A DNA stretch of 64,000 nucleotides from Adiantum capillus-veneris (GCA_014529385.2 CM043958.1:91976435-92040434), one strand, 5' to 3'. Shown: positions 12,249 through 23,358, numbered from the stretch's first letter. Numbers and translations are program-made. Notes: generated by a model from the letters alone, not told the origin.

Positions 12249-12394
12249 TTTATGTTAAAAGTTTTCATTGGTTACCATGAGCTTTATTGTGTGTACCATT
12301 TTCTATATCTATTACTTGACTCACAGAGATATTACAACATGCCAAATTGATGTGTATCACAGATATGGTTGAAACCTCTATTACAAAAGAAACA

Positions 12395-13630
12395 TTTTTC
12401 AATTTCTCATGAGTTTTTTCGCTACCTGCGGACTTCCCTCTCTAACCAACAGAGCCTTTGCAAAGGATTTATTTATTCGTCGATAACCGCAAATTGTGCA
12501 ACCTTCTCATCTCACTAACCATGAGGCATCTCGCTAACTGTGAGGCATCTTCCTAACCACCAGACACCTCGTTAATTGCAAGGGATAAAAAGAGAGTCGA
12601 TAACCTCAGCTGAATCTTCGCTAACCGCGGGATCATCTCACTAACCGCGAGGCATCTTGCTACTCATAAGGAATAAAAGATATTCTTTTAAAAAGTCTTT
12701 TTCTTAAACGATTCTTAATGATTCTTCAAACATGATCAACCAACTCTTCATGTCAATAATAAACAATAACAGTTTATCAAGCAATAATAATTTATCAAAC
12801 AGTGACAATAATGACAATTTATCAAACAATACTTTCACTATTCTACAAGAACATATGCTTGTTTCTTGTGCTATAATCACGCTTTCTTAGACTGTTTAAG
12901 GGAATTCCTAAACTTGCCTTAATAGGTTGGAATGCATAACAATGCAAAATAATAAATTTGTCTTATCGAATTAGCAACACGCTAGATTACCTCCAGTGTT
13001 TGAGGTTGGACGGCTTCAACTTCTGTCGGAGTCTCCGCTTGAGTTATGATTGGAGTAGATGATACCTTCCTTTGTACCTTCCTTGTAGGTGGAATGATAG
13101 GAGCATCCTTAAAGCTTCGAGTCACTCATTTTGGGGCCATCGTATCGCAGAAGAGAAAAGAAAAGTAATTGAAAAACAAGAGGAATGGGTGAGTGTGGTG
13201 TGGAAAGTGGGAGATTAGTATCCTAATGGATCTATGTCTACGAACGGGTGGACCTGATTAGTTGGGTACTTTTCACAAGATTATTAGCTAGTTAAGTATA
13301 AGTCTCATATCACACTTATGATTTATGAATGGCAGCTGGCCCTCTTAAACGTGGGAAAGAAGGCGTTGTTTATGGATCCTAAGTATGTCAATGAGATTTT
13401 ATCTTTGTGATATAGTAATTAGCTCCCATTGAAATCTCTTGATTATCGACCTGGCCTATGGCGTATGACCCTTACAACCTCGATCACGATGGATATAGGA
13501 CTTCCTCTCTTTTGCTGATTGTATCTCTGCTTCATGGAAATGGAGTAGAATGTCATCAATGGAACTTGAGAATAAAGGAAGGCCATCCATCAAGTCGCTC
13601 CAATATTTCGGGTTGGGCACCTCACATGTG
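12395..13630. mobile_element. LTR-like unit, copy 3, with internally inverted half
   Basis: From about 12395 to 13145 the sequence is the reverse complement of the middle of the LTR (matches about 11055-11650: minisatellite, AATAAATAAATCCTTTGCAAAGG, and the short ORF now on the minus strand). From 13165 to 13630 it returns to the plus orientation and matches 11780-12234, ending GGGCACCTCACA. The first ~270 bp of the LTR, including the TATA region, is missing. Confidence 0.75.
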
Positions 13631-14148
13631 TACAATTTATCTCATTATTTTGGGCTCAACTATTTATGGTTTTATTACAATTTATCTAGAGCCATGTATA
13701 GCCTGCACATATTTTAGTTGAAATCACTCTGACAACCAATAGAGCAGGTCCTTTCATGCCCCACTTGAACAACACAATCTTTCTACTCCTCCCCACCAGC
13801 TCTGCATTGTAAGCGAACAAAAAGGATGGTGCTCACTTCCTCTTTGCATGTGTATAAGGCTAAATAGCTTGTCTGCTATGAGCAAATCAACCAACATATG
13901 TAATTCTCCCCATCAATTAGCTACTCCTATCAAAATCAACTGCTACATTTTTTGGAATTATACCACTACATGATTGGCCCCTTTTACCAACACCTATCAC
14001 CATTGCCAATCACATCTTGCCTCGTATGCAGATATATAGCCGATAAAATAGTCGTGCTTTCTACAATTGAGGAAACTCTCATCTTGGTCGAGCTCTGCAA
14101 AAGCAACTTCACCCCACTGCCATCTGTTGAGGCAGATGTCTGAGGTGC
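13631..14148. other. non-coding stretch
   Basis: No supported gene. It may include downstream (minus-strand) internal DNA of the retroelement remnant whose leader lies at 14149-14193. Confidence 0.3.
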
Positions 14149-14423
14149 CATCTAGGCCGTTAAATAAGAGGGACTCTAATACCAATTGGAGTTGTCCTCA
14201 ATAGCACTAGCCCAAAATAGAGTGACGGCCTTTTTAGCCCTCTAAAATAGCAGTCATCATTGCTAGCTAAAACGTGTGCACCAGAAAAGACTACTTTGGA
14301 GTATGTTCAACAGAGATTCTCTTGATGCTGTTTGTGTAAAATGGTGGAACTCCAGTTGGATGGTCATGCTAAGTGTTAGATAGTGGTGCATGTGCATGCA
14401 ACAAGTGTGTGGTGAAGGTTAGG

Positions 14424-14500
<77 letters not shown>

Positions 14501-14553
14501 AAGGCTACATGGAAGGGTGCTCTGTCTCTGGGTTGTGATGCAGAGTATTGCAA
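14149..14553 (-). mobile_element. probable LTR plus leader remnant, minus strand
   Basis: On the minus strand a primer-site-like TTGGTATTAGAGTC (about 14178-14191) follows a putative LTR end AACTCCA and precedes an ATG at 14151 that opens an ~55-codon frame starting MAPQTSASTDG, plausible for a gag start. The LTR would begin TGTTGCAATAC near 14553 and carries a TATA-like TTTATATG next to the CT tract. No second LTR is visible. The boundaries are inferred. Confidence 0.35.
14425..14495. repeat. (CT)35 microsatellite
   Basis: About 70 bp of uninterrupted CT, followed by CATATAAAGG. It lies inside the putative minus-strand LTR. Confidence 0.98.
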
Positions 14554-15240
14554 CACTCCTTTTCTCTCTACAGGTTATAATTGAAGAAGCCCGTGTGACG
14601 GGGCTGCAACCTGGGCCTCTCTCTCTCTCTCTTTGAGTATCAAGAACTATATTTTATTGACTTGTTAATTACCTCATTAATAAGCCACATAATATTGACT
14701 CCATTGAAATTGCTTAAGCTTTTGAACACTACTTGAATCCAACCCTTAAATCAGTCGAGTTTATGCAATTTCCTATCCGCAATGTCAAAAAAAGTTCTTC
14801 ACAAACCATGATTCATTCACTCATTGGGAGTACTAAAGTTTATGTTGACACCAGCAAATATATATGGAGGGCGATGTTCCACCATCTTTCGCAAGCCATG
14901 TTGATGATAATGTTCTCCTTCTTTAAAGTTCTCCAGATAGCTAGTTGCTTGGTCAGCCTTGTTAATTCTGACATCTGGATTTGCAAGGAGATTACAAGCC
15001 GTCACAAAATTGCAAAGCCTAAGGGCTGCTCCTATAGCTGCAGAAAGTAGGTAGATGTTAAGTCGGATCTAGCAGTTGTCTCCACCCATTTTGATTCCCT
15101 GTTGCTACCACTGTTGGTGTTGACACAATCCACGAGGACATTGTGTGTGCAACATTAGAAGATATTAGGTAGCTTCAAATGAAATGATTTTTATTTTTTT
15201 TTCCCAAAAACCTCATTAGTATACCTTTTTTAAGGGCTTT
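14554..15240. other. no supported gene
   Basis: A minus-strand frame (about 14817-15005, containing LANPDVRINKADQATSYLE) has protein-like composition but I do not recognise it. The overlapping plus frame is probably its shadow. Confidence 0.25.
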
Positions 15241-15253
15241 AGTTCTTCTTGCA

Positions 15254-15440
15254 AATACTACTAAAACCAGTTCGCATTGGCGTGGACTGGTTTTGATAGC
15301 TTACACTCAAAGTTAAGGCGGAGGCAACACATGGCGGATGGAGGGGCACTGTAATTTCAATCAATTTTGTTGGCTTGAGCGAACACTGCAGAAACCAGTC
15401 TGTGTCAATGCGGACTGATTTCAACAACTTACAATACAAG
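15254..15440. repeat. pair of hairpin-bearing tandem units
   Basis: Two units ~130 bp apart each contain a short hairpin followed by similar DNA. Unit 1 is AAAACCAGT..GCATTGGCG..ACTGGTTTT then GATAGCTTACA and AAGGCGGAGG. Unit 2 is GAAACCAGTC..GTCAATGC..GACTGATTTC then AACAACTTACA and AAGGCGGAGG. The hairpin tips resemble those of the foldback locus at 3.7-4.5 kb (CATTGRCG). Confidence 0.65.
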
Positions 15441-16290
15441 GCTTATAAGGCGGAGGGAAAACTTCATCTCATAATTGGCATCACCATTGTTGGGAGCGAT
15501 GGCAGTGGTGGCTTCATCAAGGTTGTATATGGCCATATCGATTGCAAGGTTGGATCCAACTTTGGCTGCTTTGATGGCTGAAGAATTGAAGGCTGCACGG
15601 GTGGCATATGAGAAACTGGCCGTAGCAGGTGTTGTAGCGGCATTGGCATGAGCAAGGGCTTGTTCTGCCTTTTCATCAATAGCAGCATGGACAACATGTG
15701 AATAATTTTCAAGAGTGGTAGCAGATTGGGCTGCAAATGTTGTGTAGGCAGCATTGGGAACATTCTTGGCCAAATCAAGTGATGTAGGACTAGTTTCGAT
15801 CGCATGGCAGGAGGGCATGGTGGCATATGCAACAATATGATGCTCTTGGTGAAGGATCTTGCAAGGCATTCCAATGTCGAAAAGGTTCCGTTGGCTCAAC
15901 AATGGTTGCATAGGAGTAACAACACAGTGGGGCATCACCAACCCGAAAGCCAGCATTGTATTGAAATTAGGCAGGGCCTCATGCATGGCTGCACCAATAA
16001 GATGCGGTGGAACAACTCATGGCAGTATTATGACAGCCCACAGAGCAATGTAAACGTTCCAATATTGACGTCGGCTGCCAAAACAAGAACATGGCGATAC
16101 TGCAAGGCATCATTTGATATCAACAACGTGAGAAACATATGTTCTAGGAGTGGTTGCGGCATCAATTGGGGCAGCAAGGGTTGGTTTAATAGCATCAGCA
16201 TGAGGGGAAGTGCCATGCAGGGCTTTGGGCTCTTCCATGGATGTGGGTTGTAGGTCCCGGATTGGTAACGGCTTGCAAATGATACCATGT
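15429..16290 (-). pseudogene. Ala-rich broken ORF, unrecognised
   Basis: A 185-codon minus frame (15429-15986) is strongly Ala-rich and repetitive in style (segments such as HAAIDEKAEQALAHANAATT and AAFNSSAIKAAKVG). Upstream, a different frame between about 16120 and 16250 shows the same style (PHADAIKPTLAAPIDAATTP), so a longer coding region was broken by frameshifts and stops. There are no catalytic motifs, signal peptide or membrane segments. A structural or LEA-like repetitive protein is possible, but I would not name it. It lies next to the hairpin pair at 15.25-15.44 kb. Confidence 0.35.
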
Positions 16291-16383
16291 TGACAGGATC
16301 ACCCACGAGGATTTCCACTATCAGAGGTGCAGAGGTAGTGCATTGTGTGAGAGATTACATTAGTGTGTGTGTGTGTTACATAG

Positions 16384-16437
16384 AGAAAGAAGATGAGAGA
16401 GAAGGTAGAGAGAGAGAGAGAGAGGAGAGAGAGAGAA
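16384..16437. repeat. (GA)n microsatellite
   Basis: Interrupted GA repeats AGAAGATGAGAGAG..GAGAGAGAG, about 50 bp. Confidence 0.85.
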
Positions 16438-16721
16438 AGACTACACATACAAATAGGTGGTTAAGCGGGTGTATTGGATTGTGATGAGATGATTGGAGCA
16501 AATACATGGGGTTGTTATATAGGTTGGGATAGGATGATTTGAATGGATGCTTGTATCCTTTGAGATCACAAGGCATGAAGCTGGGATTTAAAAATAAATA
16601 AATAATTTCAACAGCTCTTGCATGGCATCAATGCCCATCGGCATCATCTACGTGCTGAATGCCCTTCGCTGGCCTTCCATAGATCAAGGCTCAATCTCCT
16701 TACATCTTGTCTTATCACTAG

Positions 16722-17015
16722 GTGTTTTTGGATGTTCTCCATTAGGAAAAATCTTTTGAGATTCTTGTTGGAGCCATCCAAGGGCACCCAGATCCCAGGC
16801 AGGGGGGCACATCATGAGGCAAGCTAGCGGTGGAGAGAAAATGCAAGTGCAAAGGGGAGACCAACTGTCGTGCAACGACCAAGAGACAAAAAATACAAAT
16901 TAGTTTTTTTATATGCAAGTAGTGTGTTTGTTTGTAGGGAAGAGCACATGGCCGACTGGTTCAGGGAAAACATTCATTAGGAGAGAGTTGGACTCACTTT
17001 TGGGCCTTTCAGTTC
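16722..17015 (+). repeat. dispersed repeat, copy A (pair with 52326-52500)
   Basis: Two blocks, TTTTTGGATGTTCTCCATTAG..GGAGCCATCCAAGGG and AGTTGGACTCACTTTTGGG, recur in the same order at 52.3-52.5 kb with different spacers. It is an unclassified interspersed repeat; no ORF is shared. Confidence 0.7.
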
Positions 17016-17479
17016 TAGAGAGAGAGTGGCGCACGACTAATGAGGAAGAAGCTAATGTTACGTTGAGAATCGACATTTTGGAGCCAAGTTTTTTTAGAAA
17101 AAAGGGAGAAAATATTATTTTTGTTCATCAAATTGCACAATTTCACGCTTTCAAGGCATAAATGCCATAAGCCGTATTAACTCTGTACCGACAAATTTTA
17201 GACCTTTCATTGAAGACTCTATCTAGTAATTGTGTTCCCGCCCAAATATGACTTTGAGTAGCTCTACTTCCCTCTCAAAACTTCTTCCCTTTTTCATATT
17301 TGTGCTAAACTTTCTGTGTATTCTAGTGCACACCAGGACTACTTCTCAAAGGCCTAGCACTACCATTGACTCTGCTGGCATTTTTAACACTTATACTACA
17401 GATGATCAAGCATGGATACCATCTTGAATAACTATCGGAAGTTGGGTTCTATTGCAAACTAGGAGGAGGAAGAGGAGGC

Positions 17480-18522
17480 AACGTAATGATTTTGTGGAGG
17501 CTTTCAAGGGACAAGTTAAAGAGTTTAAAGTGTGTGCATAAAGCAAGCGAGTGAAAGAGGTCCTCATACAACATGCTTTCCAACATGCAGACTTAAGGTT
17601 GCAATATCTCCTCCAAGTTTTCCACGGCATCGACCCAACTGTAAGTTATTTTGAGCATCTCACTTAGTGCATGATTACATTCAAAGGTTAAATTGTGGAT
17701 ATCATCTTTGGTATGTTTTAGATATTTATCCATCGGCAACCAGTTGAGAGCATAGTTGGGATTTTTGATGCTTTCCATGCATTTATTGATGAGCAAATGT
17801 ACCGAGGAAGACAACACAAGGAACTTGCAGATAATGCAATATTCTTTTATGATATGTCATATTTGGAACTGAGAACTTCCTTTGGTTGGGGTGGTGTAGC
17901 TCCTTTGTCACTTCCATCCTTTGATAGCAAGGAATGGTCTCTGCCAGCTTTGCAAACTAGTGAAAGCTTTAGGAATAGGTTGTTTCAGGATATACAAAAG
18001 TCTCTCAAGTATTCAATTGCCATAAAAATAGTTCGGCTTGCACTATTTATGCCTCTTGAAGTGTTTGTAGATTTCTTCTTTGATGAGCAAATAAGAACTA
18101 CTGCAACAATGTTCATTTGCAAGTCTGAGAGCTGTTTGGACTTTTTAGATGATAATTGGAATAGGAAACAGTCACAGGGAAAAATTTGTATTTTGCAAAA
18201 GAAGTCCATAATTTGCAAGTTCATTATAAGCTCTCAAAATTTCATAGTGTTGTTTTACTATTTTAGATATCATCTTCTTAGTGGGCAGCTTATTCCACTT
18301 GACCAAGTTATAGAGTCTAGCCTTGAGAACAAACCTTTATCAACGGAGCTCTACTTTCGAGATAGCCTACTTTCTGTGATGGAGACAATGTCAAAAACAA
18401 CTCTTGTACAGCTCAGGATAGATCTTACATGTGAAGAACTTCCACTTTTGCCAGAATTGTGTGCATTTAGTCTCAACAATAGAAAGGTGCTTACTAAATG
18501 GATGAATTTTGATTGTCTTTAA
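17480..18522 (+). pseudogene. intron-containing gene fragment, unrecognised
   Basis: Exon-like segment 1 ends at about 17640 with a consensus donor (CCAACT|GTAAGT) and encodes FVEAFKGQVKEFK..RLQYLLQVFHGIDPT, with one in-frame TAA near 17538. After an intron, an acceptor TATGTTTTAG near 17721 opens a frame that runs through the ATG at 17797 (VESIVGIFDAFHAFIDEQMY, then FFYDMSYLELRTSFGWGGVAP). It continues to about 18180, and a further exon probably starts after TTTACTATTTTAG near 18264 (LLSGQLIPLDQVIESSLEN). The composition is that of a globular helical cytosolic or nuclear protein with no transmembrane helix. I do not recognise the family. The stop and the lack of further exons suggest a truncated copy of a host gene. 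Confidence 0.5.
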
Positions 18523-18837
18523 TACATTAAGACATAGAATCTAACTCCTTCTTCTTCTCAGATTCCAAAACGCAAGGAGAAAACAACATTGTGCAAGGAG
18601 TCACTCTCAAATACACTTCACTTAATTGCTTCCACCAAAAGCTAGGTCACATACCTTATGCACGCAATGAGCTTTGATGCCATGCAAACCATGATGAACT
18701 CTTCAAAATGACTAATACAGAGACATTTTGTGCCGCTCAAACAATGTTTAAAAAATGTACACTTTTCATTGTCTCAAAACTTTACAAATTGTGTTGTTTC
18801 TGTCAAGATGTATACAAGTTGTTGCTCCCTTTCCCTG

Positions 18838-19200
18838 CTACTGCTCCCCTATCCTCTCCCCCCGATTTGTGCCACTGCTCCCCTGTCCTCTCCCCCGGTT
18901 GCTGCCACTGGTCCCCTGCCCTCTCCCCCAATTGCTGCCACTACTCCCCTGCCCTCCTTCCCGGTTGCTGCTACTTCTGCCTCCGGGGACGCTAATCTCG
19001 GACATCCTTTCGCATTGTTCGAAATCATGGGCCTCTTCCATGGCTTCCCATGCATCCTGCACCTGTGAAGCTTCCCTCTGTTCTTGCTCTTGCCACTGAC
19101 GTGTAGCCCATTCCTCTACTTCTGCGGCGTCCGCATAATATTGATTTATTGCTTCTTGCATATTTTGAACCTCTTCTTGAGTTTGATTGTAGCGCTACGT
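18838..19200 (-). CDS. ORF with acidic helical N-part and Gly/Ser repeats
   Basis: A 107-codon frame starts at 19161 (MQEAINQYYADAAEVEEW) and is Glu/Gln-rich and probably coiled-coil in its first ~65 residues. It ends in about four copies of a nine-residue repeat (GRGQGSSGSN-like). The repeat is encoded by an imperfect ~27-bp minisatellite at 18835-18965. Upstream in the same frame QTQEEVQNM extends the helix to a TAG near 19195. The GRGQG-type tail suggests nucleic-acid binding, as in some transposon accessory proteins, but there is no diagnostic motif. Confidence 0.35.
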
Positions 19201-19780
19201 CATTTCGTCAATGCGAGCCTATTCGAACTCCTCAACTCTCGCCCCTTCCTCTCTTGTACGTCTGTTTAGCGAGATTATAATATGCTGGATGGCCATTGCA
19301 AAAAAATGTCGCACATCGTTGGGGGTGTAGTTATGTAATTGAAGTTCCTGTAGAAGCGTGATAATAGGAAAGTAAGTAAAGATGTTGCTTCTTTTAATAG
19401 AAACGTTGCAACAAACAAACAATGAAACAACACGATTACTTATATTTGGTACATCCAAAATTTGGATGAGGAGCAACAAGGCATTCAAACAAGTTCACCA
19501 GCCACAACTATAGTCATCAACCTGCATGGGCACGGTTACCTGTTCGTGCCGGATGGTAGTCCCTAGATCATGTTCTAACAAAACATGGTCTACACAGCAT
19601 ACAAGTTTTTTTGCAGCACTACATACGTAACCACTTGAGTCAGTACACATTACAAAGAGACACTACTTCCAAATGTACCCAAATGTGCTTTACATTTTTA
19701 CACGAGTGTGAAACAACGCTTTGCCCGAAGTTTGCGTAGTAGAAAATCTTATCTTCAATGTCAAATAACAACAGACTCCA
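19201..19780. other. no supported gene
   Basis: A minus frame at 19219-19488 ends NRRTREEGARVEEFE, similar in style to the Gln/Glu-rich ORF to its left and possibly its broken upstream part. Nothing else stands out before the LTR of element X. Confidence 0.3.
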
Positions 19781-20546
19781 TGTTAGGAAATATGATGTAG
19801 CTAAATAGATATTTGAGTAGATTACTTAATGGAGAGAGATAGATTTCACACACAAGAGATTATAGAGTAGAGAGAGAGAGAGAGATAGTACACACGATAT
19901 ACGTGGTTCCCAATGTGGGCTATGTCCACAGGAAAGCAACGACTCAATGGCTCTAGTACTTCAAAACAAGAAGTAGTTTACAAAGGGATTATACCCTTAA
20001 TAGAGCTCCCGCCTTGCTTCACTCTCAACACCTCATACACACCTTGTTGCATCACTTCACACTCTGAAATGTGTGTAGAAATGGCCTCCTTTTATAGGCC
20101 AAAAGGGCTGCCCTCTCTCATGAGAGGCAGCCATGTGTAGCCGCCCTTGTGTAGATAAGTCCAAATCGGACCCTCCAATCCGCCCATGTGTGGCCGCCCT
20201 TGAGAAGACAAGTCCGCTTTTGAATTCGACCACCGGCCATTGAATTTGGCCATCGGCCACCAGACATTGACTTTCAACCACCGGCCAATCGACCGATCGT
20301 TTTCAACCACTTTCCGGCCGTCGTCCGACCATAATATTTCGATGAAAAGGAATATTCTAGCAAAGCCAACAATCTCAAGCTTTGCTCGAGATTGGCCATG
20401 AAAATTTTGGTTTTCGCGAGTGATTTTTATTTTTGATGAGTGATTTTCCTTCACTCATGATGGCTTCTCCTCATAATGGGGGCCTTACAAATGTGCGTTT
20501 TTACCACATAAAATTACAAGGGGTAAATCAGGCTCCATACTTAACA
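19781..20546 (-). mobile_element. 3' LTR of Copia element X
   Basis: 766 bp. Read on the minus strand it begins TGTTAAGTATGG and ends TTTCCTAACA, giving imperfect terminal inverted repeats. A purine-rich tract (AAGTGGGAGATTG) precedes it directly, as expected for plus-strand priming. A TATA-like CTATAAAAGG lies near 20095. The matching 5' LTR is not in the window because X is cut near 38340, so no TSD can be checked. Confidence 0.85.
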
Positions 20547-20606
20547 ATCTCCCACTTGGAGACTGATCTCCAAACCAAACCTATGTTTGCTTTCCATCCT
20601 GACTTC

Positions 20607-22329
20607 TTATCCTTGAATGTCGATTGAAGATGAGCAAAAACTCAACTTCTCCTTGTTGACCACCTTTGTAAACATGTTTGCAGGATTTTCACTTGTATGC
20701 ACCTTTCCTACCTTTAGCTGTCCCTCTTCCAAAAGAGTGCGTATGAAGTGAAATCTCACCTCAATGTGCTTTGTCCTTGAATGAAAGGCTGAGTTCTTCG
20801 CAAGATGGATAGCGCTTTGGCTATCACTGTACAAGACACAATTATCTTGTTTGAATCCAAGCTCTTCTAAGAATTTGTGAAGCCACATAATTTCTTTGCT
20901 TGCGTTCGTCATTGCTACATACTCTGCTTCTGTGGTAAAAAGTGAGACCACTTTCTGCAGCTTTGAAGCCCAACTTACTGCTGTGCCTCCAACCTTGAAG
21001 ACATAGCTAGTAGTGCTCCTTCGAGTATCTTTGTCACCTGCCATATCTGCATCAACATACCCTTCTAGAAAAATATCAGTTCCTCCAAAATACAAAGCAT
21101 TTGTTGTTGTCCCTTTTAGATACCTAAGTATCCACTTCACAGCTTGCCAATGTTCTTTACCTGGGTTGTCCATGAACCTACTCAGAACTCCCACTGCATG
21201 TGAAATATCTGGCCTTGTCCAGACCATAGCATACATTTGAGAACCTACCACTGCAACATATGGAACTTTAGACATATAGGCTATCTCCTCTTGTGTCTTT
21301 GGACACATATCCTTCGTTAGTTTAAAGTGACTAACCAAAGGTGTAGAAACTGGTTTTGCATTTTGCATTGTAAACCTTTGTAGTACCTTCTTGATGTAAT
21401 CCTCTTGAGATAACTTTATTGTCTTCTTCACCCTGTCCCTTGATATTTTCATACCAAGTATCCTCTTTGCATCACCTAAATCTTTCATTGAAAAAGATTT
21501 AGACAAATCCTCTTTTAGGTCTTTGATCTCCTGCATGTTAGCACTTGCAATCAGCATGTCATCAACATACAACATTAGGATGATGAACTTTCCATCTCCC
21601 AAATTCTTCATGTAGATGCAATGATCTGAGTTGCATCTTCTAAATCCATGATCTAACATCCATCGATCAAACTTCAAGTACCATTGTCTTGATGCTTGCT
21701 TTAATCCATACAAGCTTTTCTTTAATCTGCAAACCATTTTCTCCTTACCTTTTACTTCATACCCCTTTGGTTGAAGCATGTAAATTTCCTTCTCTAAGTC
21801 ACCGTGAGGGAATGTTGTATTTACATCCATTTGCTCAAGATTTAGATCATGAGCAGCCACAAGGCTTAAGACAAGCCTAATTGAGTTCATTTTTACAACA
21901 AGAGAAAATATTTCATTGAAGTCAATACCTTTCTTTTGAGAAAACCCTTTTACCACAATCCTAGACTTGTACCTTTTCTTCCCACCATCTTCTTCCTTTA
22001 GCTTGTACACCCATTTGTTTTGAAGTGCCCGCTTACCTTTAGGCAACTCAACCAACTCCCATGTTTGGTTGTGATGTAGTGAGTCCATCTCCACTTGCAT
22101 GCTTTTCGTCCATTCTTCTTTGGATTCGTGTTGCATAGCTTCTTCGTATGATTCCGGCGCTCCAGAATCTGAGATCAAGAGATGGTTGAAGGAAGGAACA
22201 AACCTTTCTGGAGGTCTACTTGCTCTTGTAGATCTTCGGGGAATAGATTGAGGCTTCTCATTTGATTGACGTTGTTGCACATCGTCACCATTTGCAGTCC
22301 TTGAGTCTTCACCGTCCTTGAGGTCCATG
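20607..22329 (-). pseudogene. element X: Copia reverse transcriptase and RNase H
   Basis: The frame covers the reverse transcriptase (NKWVYKLKEEDGG near the start, QMDVNTTFPHGDL, LYGLKQASRQWY, catalytic YVDDMLIA) and RNase H (GYVDADMAGD, TTEAEYVAM, YSDSQSAIHLAKN, SRTKHIEVRFHFIR). It ends just before the purine tract and 3' LTR. At its upstream end the frame is interrupted by element Z at CCATG; the preceding integrase end lies at 31226-31437. The apparent start inside Z is an artefact of reading through the insertion. The X enzyme would copy RNA to DNA in cytoplasmic particles; it is broken by nested insertions. Confidence 0.95.
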
Positions 22330-22523
22330 TGAAGGGGATCGGGGAGCACCACAGACGGAGAGTGAGAGAGAGAAGGAGACACACGACACACAGATATGGG
22401 TGGGGAGACTCAAAGAGTGGCAGCTCCCCCTATACAGTATACTCACTATAAGTATAGGGTAACAGTGGGCGGGCGCCCATGACTTGGGCGACTGGTCAAG
22501 GCACATAGGCCTTAACCCCAACA
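22330..22523 (-). repeat. element Z 3' LTR
   Basis: 194 bp, TGTTGGGGTTAAGG to GATCCCCTTCA on the minus strand. It contains the palindromic-looking GCGGGCGCCC near 22470. It is almost identical to 31032-31225. Confidence 0.95.
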
Positions 22524-23056
22524 ACCTCCCACTTAAAGGCCAATGTGCCTTTAAGCAAGATCTACTAGTGTACAACTAATAGAAGGTGAGATATTCTCTC
22601 AACCTATGTCCACTGACTCTCGATGAGCTAGTGCATCCGGCTCTACTGATAGACAAACATCCCGCTGCGGAAGCCACACAGAGCTAGCTCCAAGCTCTGC
22701 AAATAGTCTACAAGAGATGATGCACTCCTACAAGTATCGGTCCGATACTTGCAAACCTCCCCTATGCGCTATGCCGAGATCAGTCATCGAACAACTAATC
22801 AACCTTGCTGCAAATGCTCCCACTGCAGCTGCTATATCGGGCCTCGAGATCAGCATCTCGTACATGAGGACACCGAACGTTGATGCAACCCTGGCAATCT
22901 CTGCCACCTCCAACTCCAAACTCAGCTCATGGCAATCCTGTCCCCTATCATAGAGACCATGGCACTCTGACTCCGAGCTTTGGAGTGACTCCTCGTGCCC
23001 ACCACATATCACATGTGTACCAAGAGTATCCATCTGTCCTGAATCTGCATCAAGCT
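22524..23056 (-). pseudogene. element Z 3' internal part with reverse-transcriptase fragment
   Basis: A minus frame contains STFGVLMYEMLISRPDIAAAVGAFAARLI. This corresponds to the conserved Copia segment around 'VGSLMY..TRPDIAFAV' between the reverse transcriptase and RNase H. No YVDD box or RNase H follows. The upstream part of the same open region (LDADSGQMDTLGTHVICGG) is unlike Copia pol. It joins the Z sequence at 28196 when W is disregarded. Confidence 0.6.
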
Positions 23057-23283
23057 TGTTGGAATTAGGGTTGCAGAGAAACACACACAGCTTGGAGAAG
23101 ACGAAGGAAGCTCAAGGCACACAATAGAGAGTGTGTTACTTAATGTGCAATGGAAAGATAGATAGCCCTAGAGTGATGGGCGTATATACAATGCACGAGG
23201 GAAAAGACCTCCTCAAGAGGGAAAAAATGCCCCGACGGTCCTAGTGTGTTCACACACATCACTACCACATGTATATGGTAACA
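23057..23283 (-). repeat. element W 3' LTR
   Basis: 227 bp, TGTTACCATATACATG to CTAATTCCAACA on the minus strand. Its differences from the 5' LTR are mostly C/T or G/A changes, as expected for methylated DNA. Confidence 0.95.
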
Positions 23284-23358
23284 AATCCCCCCTGGAGTGA
23301 TGCGGTGAACGAGAGCTGGCACATGAGTAAAGGGAAGTGCCATACCTTGAGGACAAGA

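Noticed and set aside
15464-15874. 136-codon Leu/Pro/Met-rich minus frame
   Set aside because: It overlaps the longer Ala-rich frame and has shadow-frame composition.
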